DNA from: CBDBLK01 sp965243145
GTDB taxonomy: Bacteria > Bdellovibrionota > Bacteriovoracia > Bacteriovoracales > Bacteriovoracaceae
Length of the DNA stretch: 64,000 nt
Direction: 5' to 3'
Assembly: GCA_965243145.1 (NCBI GenBank)
Contig: CBDEUB010000002.1
Span: 124,001 to 188,000, forward strand
The notes under the pieces were generated by a model. The model worked only from the letters and a program-made list of their open reading frames with translations. It was not told the origin of the DNA and ran no database searches. A program made the position numbers and the translations under genes. Of the stretch, positions 1 through 8,500 are shown piece by piece (positions within the stretch are counted from its first letter, which is position 1; the number at the start of each line of letters is the position of its first letter).

Positions 1-108
1 AGGCCCCACAGGGCGGAAGTGGAAAAGGCCCACCAGAACGCGCTAAATTTGCCCATGCCTTTGCCCATGTCAAGGGGATCGGCAACCGCGCCGATGAGTT
101 TGAAGTGA
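1..108 (+). CDS. C-terminal end of an unidentified upstream gene (partial)
   Basis: Reading frame 1 is open from the window edge to a TGA at 106-108. That stop overlaps the GTG start of the next gene in a GTGA arrangement, which is the coupling seen repeatedly in this genome. Only about 35 residues are visible, ending in MSLK, so no family can be named. The frame of the following gene is also open back to the window edge, so a longer fused upstream reading cannot be excluded. The clear signal peptide that begins at base 105 argues against that. Confidence 0.3.
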   Translation, partial: RPHRAEVEKAHQNALNLPMPLPMSRGSATAPMSLK

Positions 109-1517
109 ACCTGCATACATGGAAAATTCTTCTGCTGGCCACATTGCTTTGTGGCCCAGTCCGCGCCCAGTCCCAGGGGGCCATCGCCAATTTCGATCGG
201 GTGGGGTGGAGGGATTCCCTGTACCGCAATCGGGAGCGGGCGGCCTTAATATCCAAAGAGCGGGCACTGATTCAGCGCCAGCTCGAATTTAGCGATTTGC
301 AGGCGGCCAAAATGGGTTTGTTAAACGGCCAAATCGAGCGGGCCAGGGTACACTTGGAGCGCTCTGATCAGCACGCTGGCCAATTCGAGGTGGTCAAACT
401 CTACTACCAGGGGATCATCGCCTTTATTGAAAACCGCTTCGCCGACAGTTTAAAATTGATTGCCCACCGGCGCTTCGACAGTTTTGACCGTTATCCCCGG
501 GTTTGCATACTGCGCTTGGTGAACCTTCTGGCGTTGGGAGATTTCTCCCGCTTCGAGAGGGAAAAGGCCAGTTGTACTCTCTCCACTGGGCCTTATGCCT
601 ACCGTGACCATCTGTGGCCCGAGACGCTGGCCGATCTGTTTCACTTGCGGGCGGGGAGGAGAGAATTAGTGCGCGACTGGAGTCAGGCGATCGGCCACGC
701 CGAAGATACCGATCTCAAGAGCATCCACTTGTGGCTCAAATCCATGCTGTTTTTGAATTGGCCCACTTTTGAAAAGGTGGCCAAAACATTGCCGGAGCAA
801 TTTGCCAGTGCGCCGCCAGTGCGCGAACTGGTGGCCTTCTCCCTGTACCGCCAGGGGCGCTTCGAGGAGGCGCAAAAGGAATTGGAGGGAGTGCCGGAGG
901 TGCAGAATTTGAACGCCCACAATGTCTTGGGGAATCTCTACTTCCGGCGCGGGAGTTACGCCCGCGCCTTCCAACACTTTGAGCGCTCTTTGAAGATTCG
1001 GCCCTACTCGGTGGAGACTCTCCAAAAATCCATCGCCCTGGCGTGGAAACTCAAGCTATCCAAAAAGGGGGCCAGTTTGGTTCACCGCTTGCACAAGACC
1101 AACTACGGCACGATGAAAAGCTGGATTTTGGACAGTTCGTTTCAAATCATGCTGGAAAATTTTGAGCGCGCCCACCGCCAAGTGGCCTTTTTAGAGTCCG
1201 AATTAGGCCCCAATTACCCGCAAATTGTGGGGTTGATGAAATCCTATGTAGCACTCAGGAGAAAAGATCAAAGGGCCTTGCAGGACAGCGCCGACTTTGA
1301 ATGCCGCCGCCGCGATGGCCTGAGTTGTTGGGTGGCCATGCGCTCCCTCGGCCAGGAAAACTTGGGCCAAATGCTGGAACGGGAAGAGGAAACCCTGGAT
1401 GCCGCCTTTTCCGTCGAGGCGCTCAAGCGGCCAGTCGAGGCCGCCCCCCTGACGGAACCCATTTTAGTCGACCAGCGGGTGGTGGAGGAACTGGACTTTA
1501 AGGCGCTCAAGCTGTAG
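105..1517 (+). CDS. Exported TPR-repeat protein
   Basis: A 470-residue protein starting at GTG 105. The first ~22 residues form a signal peptide (hydrophobic LLLATLLCG, then VRAQ), so the product is probably periplasmic or surface located. The rest is helical. A clear tetratricopeptide unit lies near residues 270-305 (HNVLGNLYFRRGSYARAFQH region, with the usual A/G/Y/F spacing), and weaker TPR-like segments occur before it. TPR proteins act as protein-binding scaffolds; no catalytic motif is visible. The last codons (ELDFKALKL-stop) lie in the 29-bp sequence that is repeated twice further downstream, so this gene is the host gene behind which two TA cassettes were inserted. The esterase operon at 3110 probably followed it directly before those insertions. 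Confidence 0.75.
   Translation: MNLHTWKILLLATLLCGPVRAQSQGAIANFDRVGWRDSLYRNRERAALISKERALIQRQLEFSDLQAAKMGLLNGQIERARVHLERSDQHAGQFEVVKLYYQGIIAFIENRFADSLKLIAHRRFDSFDRYPRVCILRLVNLLALGDFSRFEREKASCTLSTGPYAYRDHLWPETLADLFHLRAGRRELVRDWSQAIGHAEDTDLKSIHLWLKSMLFLNWPTFEKVAKTLPEQFASAPPVRELVAFSLYRQGRFEEAQKELEGVPEVQNLNAHNVLGNLYFRRGSYARAFQHFERSLKIRPYSVETLQKSIALAWKLKLSKKGASLVHRLHKTNYGTMKSWILDSSFQIMLENFERAHRQVAFLESELGPNYPQIVGLMKSYVALRRKDQRALQDSADFECRRRDGLSCWVAMRSLGQENLGQMLEREEETLDAAFSVEALKRPVEAAPLTEPILVDQRVVEELDFKALKL
1489..1517 (+). repeat. 29-bp direct repeat, copy 1 (host gene 3' end)
   Basis: Begins AACTGGACTTTAAGGCGCTC and runs through the TAG stop of the TPR gene. It recurs identically at 2271-2299 and 3070-3098. 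This copy is the native one because it encodes the C-terminal residues of the TPR protein. The antitoxin on the minus strand also ends inside it (TGA at 1507-1509). Confidence 0.9.
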
Positions 1518-1992
1518 CTTTCTTAAAGCTAACCTGAGAAGCGATGCTGCCGTTAGGGCGGATGTTAATACGGCCGGCCTTTTTGGGAGCAATTGTCTGG
1601 AACTTTTTATAGGCCTCACTGAGGGCCTTGGGCGTCTCGGGGTTGAGTTTGTCAACAATGGCCAGTCGGATGTCTTTTTCCGTCGCCCAATTCATGTTGG
1701 TAGGCCGATCTTGAGATTTTTCCCATTTGATAACGGCAGAGTGGGACACATCGCCAAACCTTTTGCCAAAACTCTTCAAATCCATTGCAAAATGATAACG
1801 AATAAACTTAATTTCGTTGCCGGTGAGACGGCCTGGTTTAGCGGCCAGGGCCGAAAGGACAATCTTTTCGTATTTCTCGAAGTTGAGATCAAGTGTCCAC
1901 TCATCTCGAATTTTCACCATGGGGGCGTTGGCAATGTGGACGGGAAATCCGCAACCATAATCAATATAGGATTTTTGGATTTTCTTGCGCAT
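1507..1992 (-). CDS. HTH antitoxin of a DUF4258-type TA pair
   Basis: A 161-residue protein. A TAGGAGA ribosome site lies 7-8 bases before the ATG at 1992, and the start is ~10 bp after the toxin stop at 2003. Residues ~55-100 (LTGNEIKFIRYHFAMDLKSF, then VSHSAVIKWEK) resemble the helix-turn-helix of MqsA/YgiT-type antitoxins, but the CxxC zinc knuckle of MqsA is absent. It should bind its own operator and neutralise the upstream toxin. Its stop codon is supplied by the 29-bp repeat, so the last two or three residues depend on the insertion site. Family assignment is by motif reading only. Confidence 0.65.
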   Translation of the reverse strand: MRKKIQKSYIDYGCGFPVHIANAPMVKIRDEWTLDLNFEKYEKIVLSALAAKPGRLTGNEIKFIRYHFAMDLKSFGKRFGDVSHSAVIKWEKSQDRPTNMNWATEKDIRLAIVDKLNPETPKALSEAYKKFQTIAPKKAGRINIRPNGSIASQVSFKKATA

Positions 1993-2002
1993 TTTATTTC
2001 TC

Positions 2003-2257
2003 CTATTTGTCCAAGTCTATCACAGTGATGATCAGCATATAAGGCCCGTCAAAACTCACGATAACTCTTAAATTCCTCCCATCTATTGTTCTTCCTCGGA
2101 TAGCGTAGTTCCAACTGTCGTGCTCCTCTTCAAACTCGTCTTTTCGCTTTTCGTGGTGGCCATTTTTGAGGACTTGCCTGACTTCCCGTCGGATTATGTT
2201 TCGCTGCTGAAGTCTTGTCTTAGCATGGCCAGCATATCTGTATTGACCAGCTTCCAG
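2003..2257 (-). CDS. DUF4258-family toxin (start uncertain)
   Basis: The conserved body (YRYAGHAKTRLQQRNI, then DGRNLRVIVSFDG and a terminal TVIDLDK) fits DUF4258, a small RelE/BrnT-like fold usually paired with a YgiT/MqsA-type antitoxin. It is about 84 residues if begun at the CTG at 2257. No ATG, GTG or TTG lies in frame close to the conserved region. The frame stays open through the 29-bp repeat and antisense-free into the end of the HigA gene. The native start may have been lost or replaced when the cassette inserted, or the toxin may be read from an unusual codon by coupling to HigA. It precedes its antitoxin by about 10 bp, toxin first, as in many DUF4258 pairs. Confidence 0.6.
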   Translation of the reverse strand: MEAGQYRYAGHAKTRLQQRNIIRREVRQVLKNGHHEKRKDEFEEEHDSWNYAIRGRTIDGRNLRVIVSFDGPYMLIITVIDLDK

Positions 2258-2270
2258 ACCTCGTTGCAGG

Positions 2271-2299
2271 AACTGGACTTTAAGGCGCTCAAGCTGTAG
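2271..2299 (+). repeat. 29-bp direct repeat, copy 2
   Basis: Identical to 1489-1517. It lies between the two TA cassettes, 782 bp after copy 1, and sits immediately 5' of the DUF4258 toxin body. Confidence 0.9.
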
Positions 2300-2304
2300 C
2301 GGGC

Positions 2305-2682
2305 CTATTTTCGTTTTTTTGTGGCCATTCGCCTGGTGGCGGCCATTTTTGCAGATTTTGTCGATACGCCAATATCTTGCAAAAGAGTTTCCCGATAGTG
2401 CAAAGCAGGTCGAGGATGTGTTGTTTTTTGTTTTTGGCGGGATATGAAAACATCCCATTTTGATTGCATGGACATCCAAAATTCTGCACTAACGCCAAAT
2501 ACTTTTTCAAGTTCTAGGGCAAAGGAGGCCGTTATTCTTCTTTTATTGTTGCATATTTCGGATATTTTCCTTTCAGCGCACCCTATTTTTTGTGCCAGCC
2601 ATTTTTGGGTTAGTCCTCTTTCCTCAAGGATCATGGTTTTTAAAAACTCTCCAGCGGAATGTCTTTTTTTAAATTCAATCAT
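2305..2682 (-). CDS. higA: HigA-type antitoxin (XRE family)
   Basis: A 125-residue protein. Residues ~12-70 form an XRE helix-turn-helix (FLKTMILEERGLTQKWLAQK, ISEICNNKRRITASFALELE, then FWMSMQ) typical of HigA/VapI antitoxins. The ATG at 2680-2682 overlaps the end of the toxin gene by 8 bp. The toxin-first order is characteristic of higBA. It represses its own promoter and neutralises HigB. The C-terminal ~35 residues are basic and low in complexity (KMAATRRMATKKRK), longer than usual, and adjoin the repeat. Confidence 0.85.
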   Translation of the reverse strand: MIEFKKRHSAGEFLKTMILEERGLTQKWLAQKIGCAERKISEICNNKRRITASFALELEKVFGVSAEFWMSMQSKWDVFISRQKQKTTHPRPALHYRETLLQDIGVSTKSAKMAATRRMATKKRK

Positions 2683-2968
2683 GGTAATCTCCTATTTCTA
2701 CATCAATAAATTGTCCCTGTTCATATTTGAAAATGATACACCAAGGTTTCTTTATCGTTATTGACCAAAACTCGCCCATGTTTCCTTTGAGTTTGTGTAT
2801 TTTTAGGGAAGGTGGTTCACAGATTTTTTTTAAATCAGGAAACGAATTTACAGAGTCTAAGGCCTGCATAAGTTTTAATGCCCTTTCGTTTAATTCTTGA
2901 GAAAACCCCCTATATTCCCCTTTGCTTACAATATTTTTAGTAATCTTACCATTGAGATTCTTGATCAT
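2675..2968 (-). CDS. higB: HigB-type toxin (RelE/ParE superfamily)
   Basis: A 97-residue protein with the plasmid-killer HigB pattern: an N-terminal RGFSQELNERALKLMQALDS, a central SLKIHKLKGNMGEFWSI, and a C-terminal WCIIFKYEQGQFIDVEIGDYH. HigB toxins are ribosome-dependent mRNA interferases that act in the cytoplasm. The ATG at 2968 is preceded by GAAAGGAAAG, and a strong promoter lies upstream. First gene of a four-gene minus-strand run: higB, higA, DUF4258 toxin, HTH antitoxin. Confidence 0.85.
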   Translation of the reverse strand: MIKNLNGKITKNIVSKGEYRGFSQELNERALKLMQALDSVNSFPDLKKICEPPSLKIHKLKGNMGEFWSITIKKPWCIIFKYEQGQFIDVEIGDYHD

Positions 2969-2990
2969 TGCTTTCCTTTCTCACATTTCT

Positions 2991-3018
2991 ATATTACCAC
3001 ATTCTGTAAATATGTCAA
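2991..3018 (-). promoter_or_regulatory. Sigma-70-like promoter of the TA run
   Basis: On the minus strand TTGACA (3013-3018) is followed after 16 bp by TAATAT (2991-2996), about 22 bp before the higB start. Because the other cassette has no promoter visible at its 5' side, this one probably drives both TA pairs. Confidence 0.65.
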
Positions 3019-3069
3019 CAATGCATTTAATTTCGCAGATTCCTAAAGAGTCCCCAAACCGCTGGCCCA

Positions 3070-3098
3070 AACTGGACTTTAAGGCGCTCAAGCTGTAG
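3070..3098 (+). repeat. 29-bp direct repeat, copy 3
   Basis: Identical to 1489-1517, ending in TAG 12 bp before the esterase ATG. It marks the outer end of the second TA cassette. Confidence 0.9.
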
Positions 3099-3109
3099 TC
3101 TCTCTCCCG

Positions 3110-3790
3110 ATGGAGACTGTTACTTGGGGAACCCTGGAAGCGCTGTGGGCCAAATCTGGCCCCCGGGCCACACGGGGGGCGGTGATTTTGTTGCACGGTT
3201 ATGGGGCCGATATGCACGACCTGGCACCGCTGGTGCAGGGCCTGCCCCAGGCCGCGCAAACCTGGGATTGGTGTTTTCCCAACGCTCCGCTAGGTTTTCC
3301 GGGGAACTCCCCGGGCCGTGCCTGGTTCCCCTTAGACCCCTTGTTGCTCTCCCAACTTTTGGCGGCGGAACCCGTGGAAGTGCCGCCTCCGGAAGTGGAC
3401 GCCGCCCTGGAGGCACTGGGTTCCCTGGTGCAAGAGGTGCGCCGGCGCTACTCCCGGGTGGCCCTGGGGGGCTTTAGCCAGGGGGCCATGTTGGCGTTGG
3501 ATTGGGCGCTCAGTTTTCCGCAAAACATTGACCGCCTGATTTTGCTCTCGGCGGCCTGGGTGGGCCACAGTGGCCAGAAGTTGCACCCGCCCCCTTCCTT
3601 TCCGGTGTTTCAGTCCCACGGCAGTTTTGATCCGGTCTTGCCCCTGGATGCGGGCCTGCGCCTCAAGCGGACACTGGAGGGAGCGGGAGTCGCCCTGGAG
3701 TATCACCAATTTGCCGGCGGCCACCAAATACCGGCGGAAATATTGCACCGGCTTGATGGTTTTTTGGAGAAACACCATGGGCCAACTTGA
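3110..3790 (+). CDS. Carboxylesterase/phospholipase, alpha/beta hydrolase
   Basis: A 226-residue cytosolic-type esterase of the YpfH/acyl-protein-thioesterase family. An oxyanion segment HGYGADMHDL lies at 29-38, the nucleophile is Ser123 in GGFSQGAM, the probable acid is Asp174 (GSFDPVLP), and the His is His205 (GGHQIP), a complete triad. The length is normal for the family. It hydrolyses carboxylic or thio esters, natural substrate unknown. No signal peptide. It overlaps the DUF2797 gene by 14 bp and so heads a three-gene operon that was separated from the TPR gene by the TA insertions. Confidence 0.85.
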   Translation: METVTWGTLEALWAKSGPRATRGAVILLHGYGADMHDLAPLVQGLPQAAQTWDWCFPNAPLGFPGNSPGRAWFPLDPLLLSQLLAAEPVEVPPPEVDAALEALGSLVQEVRRRYSRVALGGFSQGAMLALDWALSFPQNIDRLILLSAAWVGHSGQKLHPPPSFPVFQSHGSFDPVLPLDAGLRLKRTLEGAGVALEYHQFAGGHQIPAEILHRLDGFLEKHHGPT

Positions 3791-4577
3791 GGGCCGCTTG
3801 CTCAAAATGCGCGCCCAATTGGAGTCGCCGGTGTCTTATCAACTTCCGGTGGGGGAGGAATTGTTGCCCCTCAATCAGCACTTGGGGAGGCCTTTGAGTT
3901 TGCGCTTTAAGGGGCAAATCTACGACATCTATGACGACAGGCCGATTAAAAAATCCTATGGCCAAGGTTATAGCTACCAAAACTTTGTGAAACTCGCCCG
4001 CTGCGATTCGTGCATTATTCGGCCCGAGTTGTGCCACTACCACCAGGGCACTTGCCGCGAACCAGAGTGGGGGGAAGAGCACTGTTTTCGCCCCCACTGC
4101 GTGTACTTGGCCCACACCTCGGGACTCAAAGTGGGCATCACCCGCGAGAGTCAAATCCCCACCCGTTGGATCGACCAGGGGGCGACTTCGGCCCTGCCCA
4201 TCTTGCGGGTTCCCGACCGCCGCACCGCTGGCCTGGTGGAAGTGGAAATCGGCCGCCTGGTGGACGACAAAACCGACTGGCGCAAAATGCTCCGGGGGGA
4301 GGGAGATGCGGCCGATTTGGCCGAGGCGCGGGAAGACCTCTTCGGCCAGCTCGCCGATTTTCTGGACGATTGCGGTGCCGAAGATTGGGATGGCGAGGCG
4401 GTGGCGATCACTTATCCGGTGGAGCAATGGCCCAAACAAGTGCGGCCGCTGAGCTTTGAAAAGACTCCCCTGATCGAGGGCACACTTTTGGGCATCAAGG
4501 GCCAGTATTTGATCTTTGACTGCGGGGTGCTCAATATGCGCAAGGTTCAGGGGTACCTGGTGGAGGTGTCATTTTGA
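3777..4577 (+). CDS. DUF2797 family protein
   Basis: A 266-residue protein starting at ATG 3777 inside the esterase 3' end. It matches DUF2797 by its cysteine-rich block at ~80-115 (CDSCIIRPELCHYHQG, then HCFRPHCVYL), followed by YLAHTSGLKVGITRE and PTRWIDQGA. That second part resembles a GIY-YIG-like strand pattern, and the cysteines and histidines may hold zinc. The function of the family is unknown. No export signal. The TGA stop is shared with the TTG start of the next gene (TTTTGA). Confidence 0.8.
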   Translation: MGQLEGRLLKMRAQLESPVSYQLPVGEELLPLNQHLGRPLSLRFKGQIYDIYDDRPIKKSYGQGYSYQNFVKLARCDSCIIRPELCHYHQGTCREPEWGEEHCFRPHCVYLAHTSGLKVGITRESQIPTRWIDQGATSALPILRVPDRRTAGLVEVEIGRLVDDKTDWRKMLRGEGDAADLAEAREDLFGQLADFLDDCGAEDWDGEAVAITYPVEQWPKQVRPLSFEKTPLIEGTLLGIKGQYLIFDCGVLNMRKVQGYLVEVSF

Positions 4578-5428
4578 AGGCGGGAATATTTTGGGGGGCG
4601 CTCTTCTTGTCGGCAAACTGCGCAGGGATCGACTTTGCCTTTATGAGTCCCGACGAACGGCAGATCATCAAGCGGGACTTGGACAATTTGTGCCGCCTCG
4701 ACTACCGCCTGACGCCAACGCGGCAAGCGAAGTTTTTCCGCGACACTTTTGATTTTCCCTTTGATTGCTTCCACTTGAGGGATTTTTTAGAGCGGCATAT
4801 TCAACTCATCACCAAGGATTGGGGCCAGGTCAAGGGTGTGATTCGCGTGGAGTTGGATCACCCACCAAATTGGAGTGAGCGCAAGTATTATGCCAAGCTG
4901 ATCGAGACTTGGAAAAATTATTCCTACCCCTACATTTTACAACACGCTCGCGCCGCCCATTTGGGAGCACTCTTAGATGAGCTATTCCGCCAGCAAGTGG
5001 GGGACAGCGCCCGCTTTTATTTTGCTTATCCCCACGACGGCGGGGAAGAGAAACTGCTGCTTGGGCCAAAGAGCGGGATCGTTCAAGTCTCTGGCCGGTT
5101 CTTTTTTTCCGCCGGAGAATACCCCAATTTGGAGCGCTCAGATGCCATGGCCAACAGTATTTTTAGGCTCTCTTCCCTGTTTCACGAGGCAATGCACTCC
5201 CTGGGGCCAGAATTTAATCACATCGCCTGCCGGAAGAAGGGGAGGTTGCGCGGGCGCGATTCTTGCGACTCCGACTGGCGGGGTTCCTATGGCCTTCAGG
5301 GCATGTTTTTGATCATCGCCCAATCCCTGTGCCGCCAGTGCAGTAAAGAGGAAAAGGCGGTGCTCTTCCTCGCCGGAATGGAGCGGTTGGAGCATATCAA
5401 CTCCCGCTGGATAGTGGGATTCCTCTAA
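4574..5428 (+). CDS. Exported HExxH putative metallopeptidase
   Basis: A 284-residue protein starting at TTG 4574, coupled to the preceding stop. The N-terminus (MKAGIFWGALFLSANCAG) is a signal peptide, perhaps of lipoprotein type, though the lipobox is poor. HEAMHSLGPEFNH at 204-216 gives an HExxH zinc motif (H204, E205, H208) with another His at 216, close to but not identical with the metzincin spacing. Cysteines at 219 and beyond (CRKKG, SCDSDW, CRQCS) may form disulfides in the periplasm. The HExxH block makes peptidase activity likely, with no family name assigned. Last gene of the esterase operon. Confidence 0.6.
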   Translation: MKAGIFWGALFLSANCAGIDFAFMSPDERQIIKRDLDNLCRLDYRLTPTRQAKFFRDTFDFPFDCFHLRDFLERHIQLITKDWGQVKGVIRVELDHPPNWSERKYYAKLIETWKNYSYPYILQHARAAHLGALLDELFRQQVGDSARFYFAYPHDGGEEKLLLGPKSGIVQVSGRFFFSAGEYPNLERSDAMANSIFRLSSLFHEAMHSLGPEFNHIACRKKGRLRGRDSCDSDWRGSYGLQGMFLIIAQSLCRQCSKEEKAVLFLAGMERLEHINSRWIVGFL

Positions 5429-5467
5429 GATGGCCTGAAGAGTTTGTTACAGATTATATAAAAGCAC

Positions 5468-5594
5468 AGCATGGCCCACAATTTAGGTCAGATTGGGGTA
5501 AAGCGAGACAGAGCGACCGAGGCGTGCTCTCTGCACGGCGCAGGGAGCGATGGTGAAGCTGAACCACAAGATGGCCTAAATTGTGGGCCATGCT
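5468..5594 (+). repeat. Palindromic element copy E1 (short form)
   Basis: The outer arms AGCATGGCCCACAATTTAGG (5468-5487) and its exact complement (5575-5594) enclose a 127-bp element. Its plus strand has an open frame MAHNLGQIGVKRDRATEACS...DGLNCGPC, the same peptide carried inside genes by copies E3, E4 and E6. The element lies between two convergent genes and reaches to within one base of the stop of the 1487-residue lipoprotein. A short fragment resembling the opposite end occurs at 5427-5440. Confidence 0.85.
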
Positions 5595-8500
5595 AGCGCG
5601 TGGGAGCGTGGAGGGGAAAGGGAATATTGCTCAGGACGATGGCATTTTCGACGGTATAGTCTTCGGCAAAGGGCACACTCACTGTAAAAGTCCCCGCCGC
5701 CACGCCAGTCACCACATAGGCCAGGCCATCGACGGCGATCAAGACTCCGGGGTAGAGTTCGTCCTCGCAGTTGCCGTCAGTGCACTCTCCCCCTCTCTGG
5801 CCCATGGTCGCGTTGATAGTGACGGGGGCCGCCACCCGTCCGCGGTGGGCATTGCAGGTGGTAAAGGTGGGCAGTGAGGCCGCCGGCAGGGCAGTACCGG
5901 CCGGTACGGGCCAAACCCTCCAGAAAAAGAGGTCGTCCCAGTCGCGAATATTGTTACACCGTGTGCCGAAGCAACCTACGGTGGAATCGTCTTCCTTGGC
6001 CAGTTCGGGGGTGGCCACGCTGAGGTTGTCGATGCCGTCTTCGGGACTAAAATCCCGGTTCCATTCCCTGACAAAGACCCGAATCCGCGCCTTGATGTCG
6101 CCGGCGGCATCGTTGCACTGAAATTCGTAGGATTTGTTGCCCAGGCCAAAGGTCGGATCCAATTGGTTCAGGGCGGCCGTTCCGAAATCGCTGGACACTG
6201 GGCCACCCGGATCGGGATCGATCAGATTATAACTCTCCCAACTGTCGGCATCGTAGTTAAAGCCCCCATCGGTAACGCAATTTCTAAGAGGGCCTGGGCC
6301 TTCCGTCAGGCTCGTCCAGTTGGCCAGAAAAATATTGTCCACGAAGCCGATGTCTTGGCCAAAGGGATCGGGGATGACGATGTCGTGGCCATCCAACCCA
6401 AAAAAGGAAAAGATGATCAAGCGGTCAACCACATCCAGGTCGTCAATGCCGTCGGTTTCGGTAGCGGGGCCTTCCGAACAGTTGGCCACTTCTCCGCCAC
6501 AAGAGACCTCCTCGGTTTGCAGAGTGCAGTTGCATGGCCCCCCCGGGGCGGCGTTGGGGACTTCGCAGTTGTAGGTGTTGAGGGTGTAGGAACCCTCGTC
6601 ACAGTTGGGACTGCGATCGTTGGGCAGGCCTGAATTGTGGTTGCCCAGGCAGGTGATCTCGTCGGCAGCGTTGTCTCCCGCCCCCGCGCAGGTGCCGGCC
6701 TCGCAATAGACCTCACCCCACAGGCGGTTGGCGGTGGGGCCTGCTTGTCTTACTCCTGTTGTATCGATTGGGAAAGCGGCACCGTTACCCACTCCCTGGC
6801 CGCTCCAGCCAGTGCACTGGGTGACATCCCCGTCGCCAATGTCGTTGTACTGGGTGTAGACGGTGTCCCCGGCGGTTTGGAAGGGGGGAAAACTGGAATA
6901 ACCGTACGGCCGGTAGTTGACATATTCGCACATGCCCGGACTGGCGTGGATTTTAAAGTTGATGCCCTGAAAGAACAAGTCTTCTTCTCCGCCGTCCAAA
7001 AAGCAGACGATGTCGTTGATCTTGTCCTGGTCGGTGACGATGCCGTTGGCGTCCCGGGTGATATGTTTGTTGGTCACCCGGCAGTCGGCGGTTTGAAACC
7101 CCTGCCCCGTCTTATGCATAACATAGGACGAACTGTTGCCCAAGGCCTGATTGTTGCCGCCGCCCCCTGCATTGGCCCGCAGGGTTTCCTGGTAGATATA
7201 AAACTGGGATAAGACTTCTAAATCGAAGGAGTAGGTTATTGGAATGGAGTTGTTTCTCACCGTCAAGTTGTAGGTGGTGCGGCCCGAGATGCCGGTGGGG
7301 ATGCCGCTGATCTCTCCAGTGTTGGGATCGATTTCCAATCCGTTGGGCAGTGAGGGATCGACTTCCACCGAGGTGAAGGAACCCCGCAGATAAGTTTGCA
7401 AGTTGACCGGGGAGCCGGCGTAGATGGAGTAGAAACTTTCGTGGGATACGGAGTCGGAGGTGACATTCGATGCGGTAAAATCGGTGATAAAGTTGTCGCT
7501 GGTCATGTCACTGTTGGCCTCAAAACTGCCCGACTCCCACTGGACGGTGAGCACGCGATCGGCACTGGCGTCGGTTTGGTCGAGAATCACTCCCGAGCCG
7601 AGATGGGCCGCTGCCGCCCCGTCGTAGGTGACGATATTTTGCCCTTCCTGAAAATCGAGATTGGGGTCGTCGGCCTGGGCGACGGGAAATTGCACCCGCA
7701 GATAATTGGCGTTCAAAGAGTTGATGGTGGTGGTGTTGCTGTCGCTGTCGCTGATAGTGTCGCCGTCGCTAAAGGTGCCGTTTAGGTGGCGCACAAAAAT
7801 GCGGTTGCGGATGGTATCGTTAAACACCACCCAGCCCCTGGCGGGAGGGGCACCCGCTCCGGTGATCATCTCCCCAGGCCCAAAGTTGGAGGAGTTGGCC
7901 AGGGTGGCGATAAAGTTGACGAAGGACTGGTCGGTGTGGCCAATCACCACCGCCTCGCGGGTGGCATAGGCCAATTGATCGTCGATGCTGTGGCCCAGGG
8001 TAAAAAAGTTATCATTCAACAATTCTATCGCCAGGCGGTTGTCGTTGGTGTCCACTCCATTCGGCAGGATGGTGGCCAGGCCGCGCATCGAACTGGAGAT
8101 CATGGTGCCGGGGGTGAAGGGGGTGGCATCGGTGACATAAAGGTACTGGAATTGGCGCACGGTAGTTTCGGAGGAATAAAAGGGCACTTCGTTGTCGAGT
8201 TCCTCTTCAAAGAGAATTTTGCGCTCGGATTTGACCAGCAATCCCTCGATATTGCCGCCGGCATTGCGGTACACATCGATAATCTTGGCCGAGACTTCCG
8301 CTTCGTCGTCGTCATCTTCCGCTTGGGCGGGGCGGGCGGAGATAAAAGTGCCCTGGTGGAAAGTGCCGTCCACCACCGGATTGATGGGCAAGTACTGCAA
8401 TTGGGCCAAACTCAAATTGCTGGGCAATTCCACGATGGTCAGGCCAAAGTTGGTGGAGTGCGTGCGCCCCAGACTGTTGGCCACATTGAGGCGGAAGATG

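Larger units (their letters stand above)
1518..3098. mobile_element. Two tandem TA cassettes inserted behind a host stop codon
   Basis: Two units, 1518-2299 (782 bp; DUF4258 toxin/HTH antitoxin) and 2300-3098 (799 bp; higBA), each end in a perfect copy of the 29-bp 3' end of the TPR gene. Neither carries a recombinase. Removing both restores TPR gene, short gap, esterase ATG. Both are read opposite to the host gene. The unit size and boundary type match a third cassette at 23902-24664. Confidence 0.75.

Noticed and set aside
1489..3098. An integron cassette array
   Set aside because: There is no integrase gene, no attC-like palindrome and no GTTRRRY core at the junctions; the repeat is a protein-gene end and differs from that of the third cassette.
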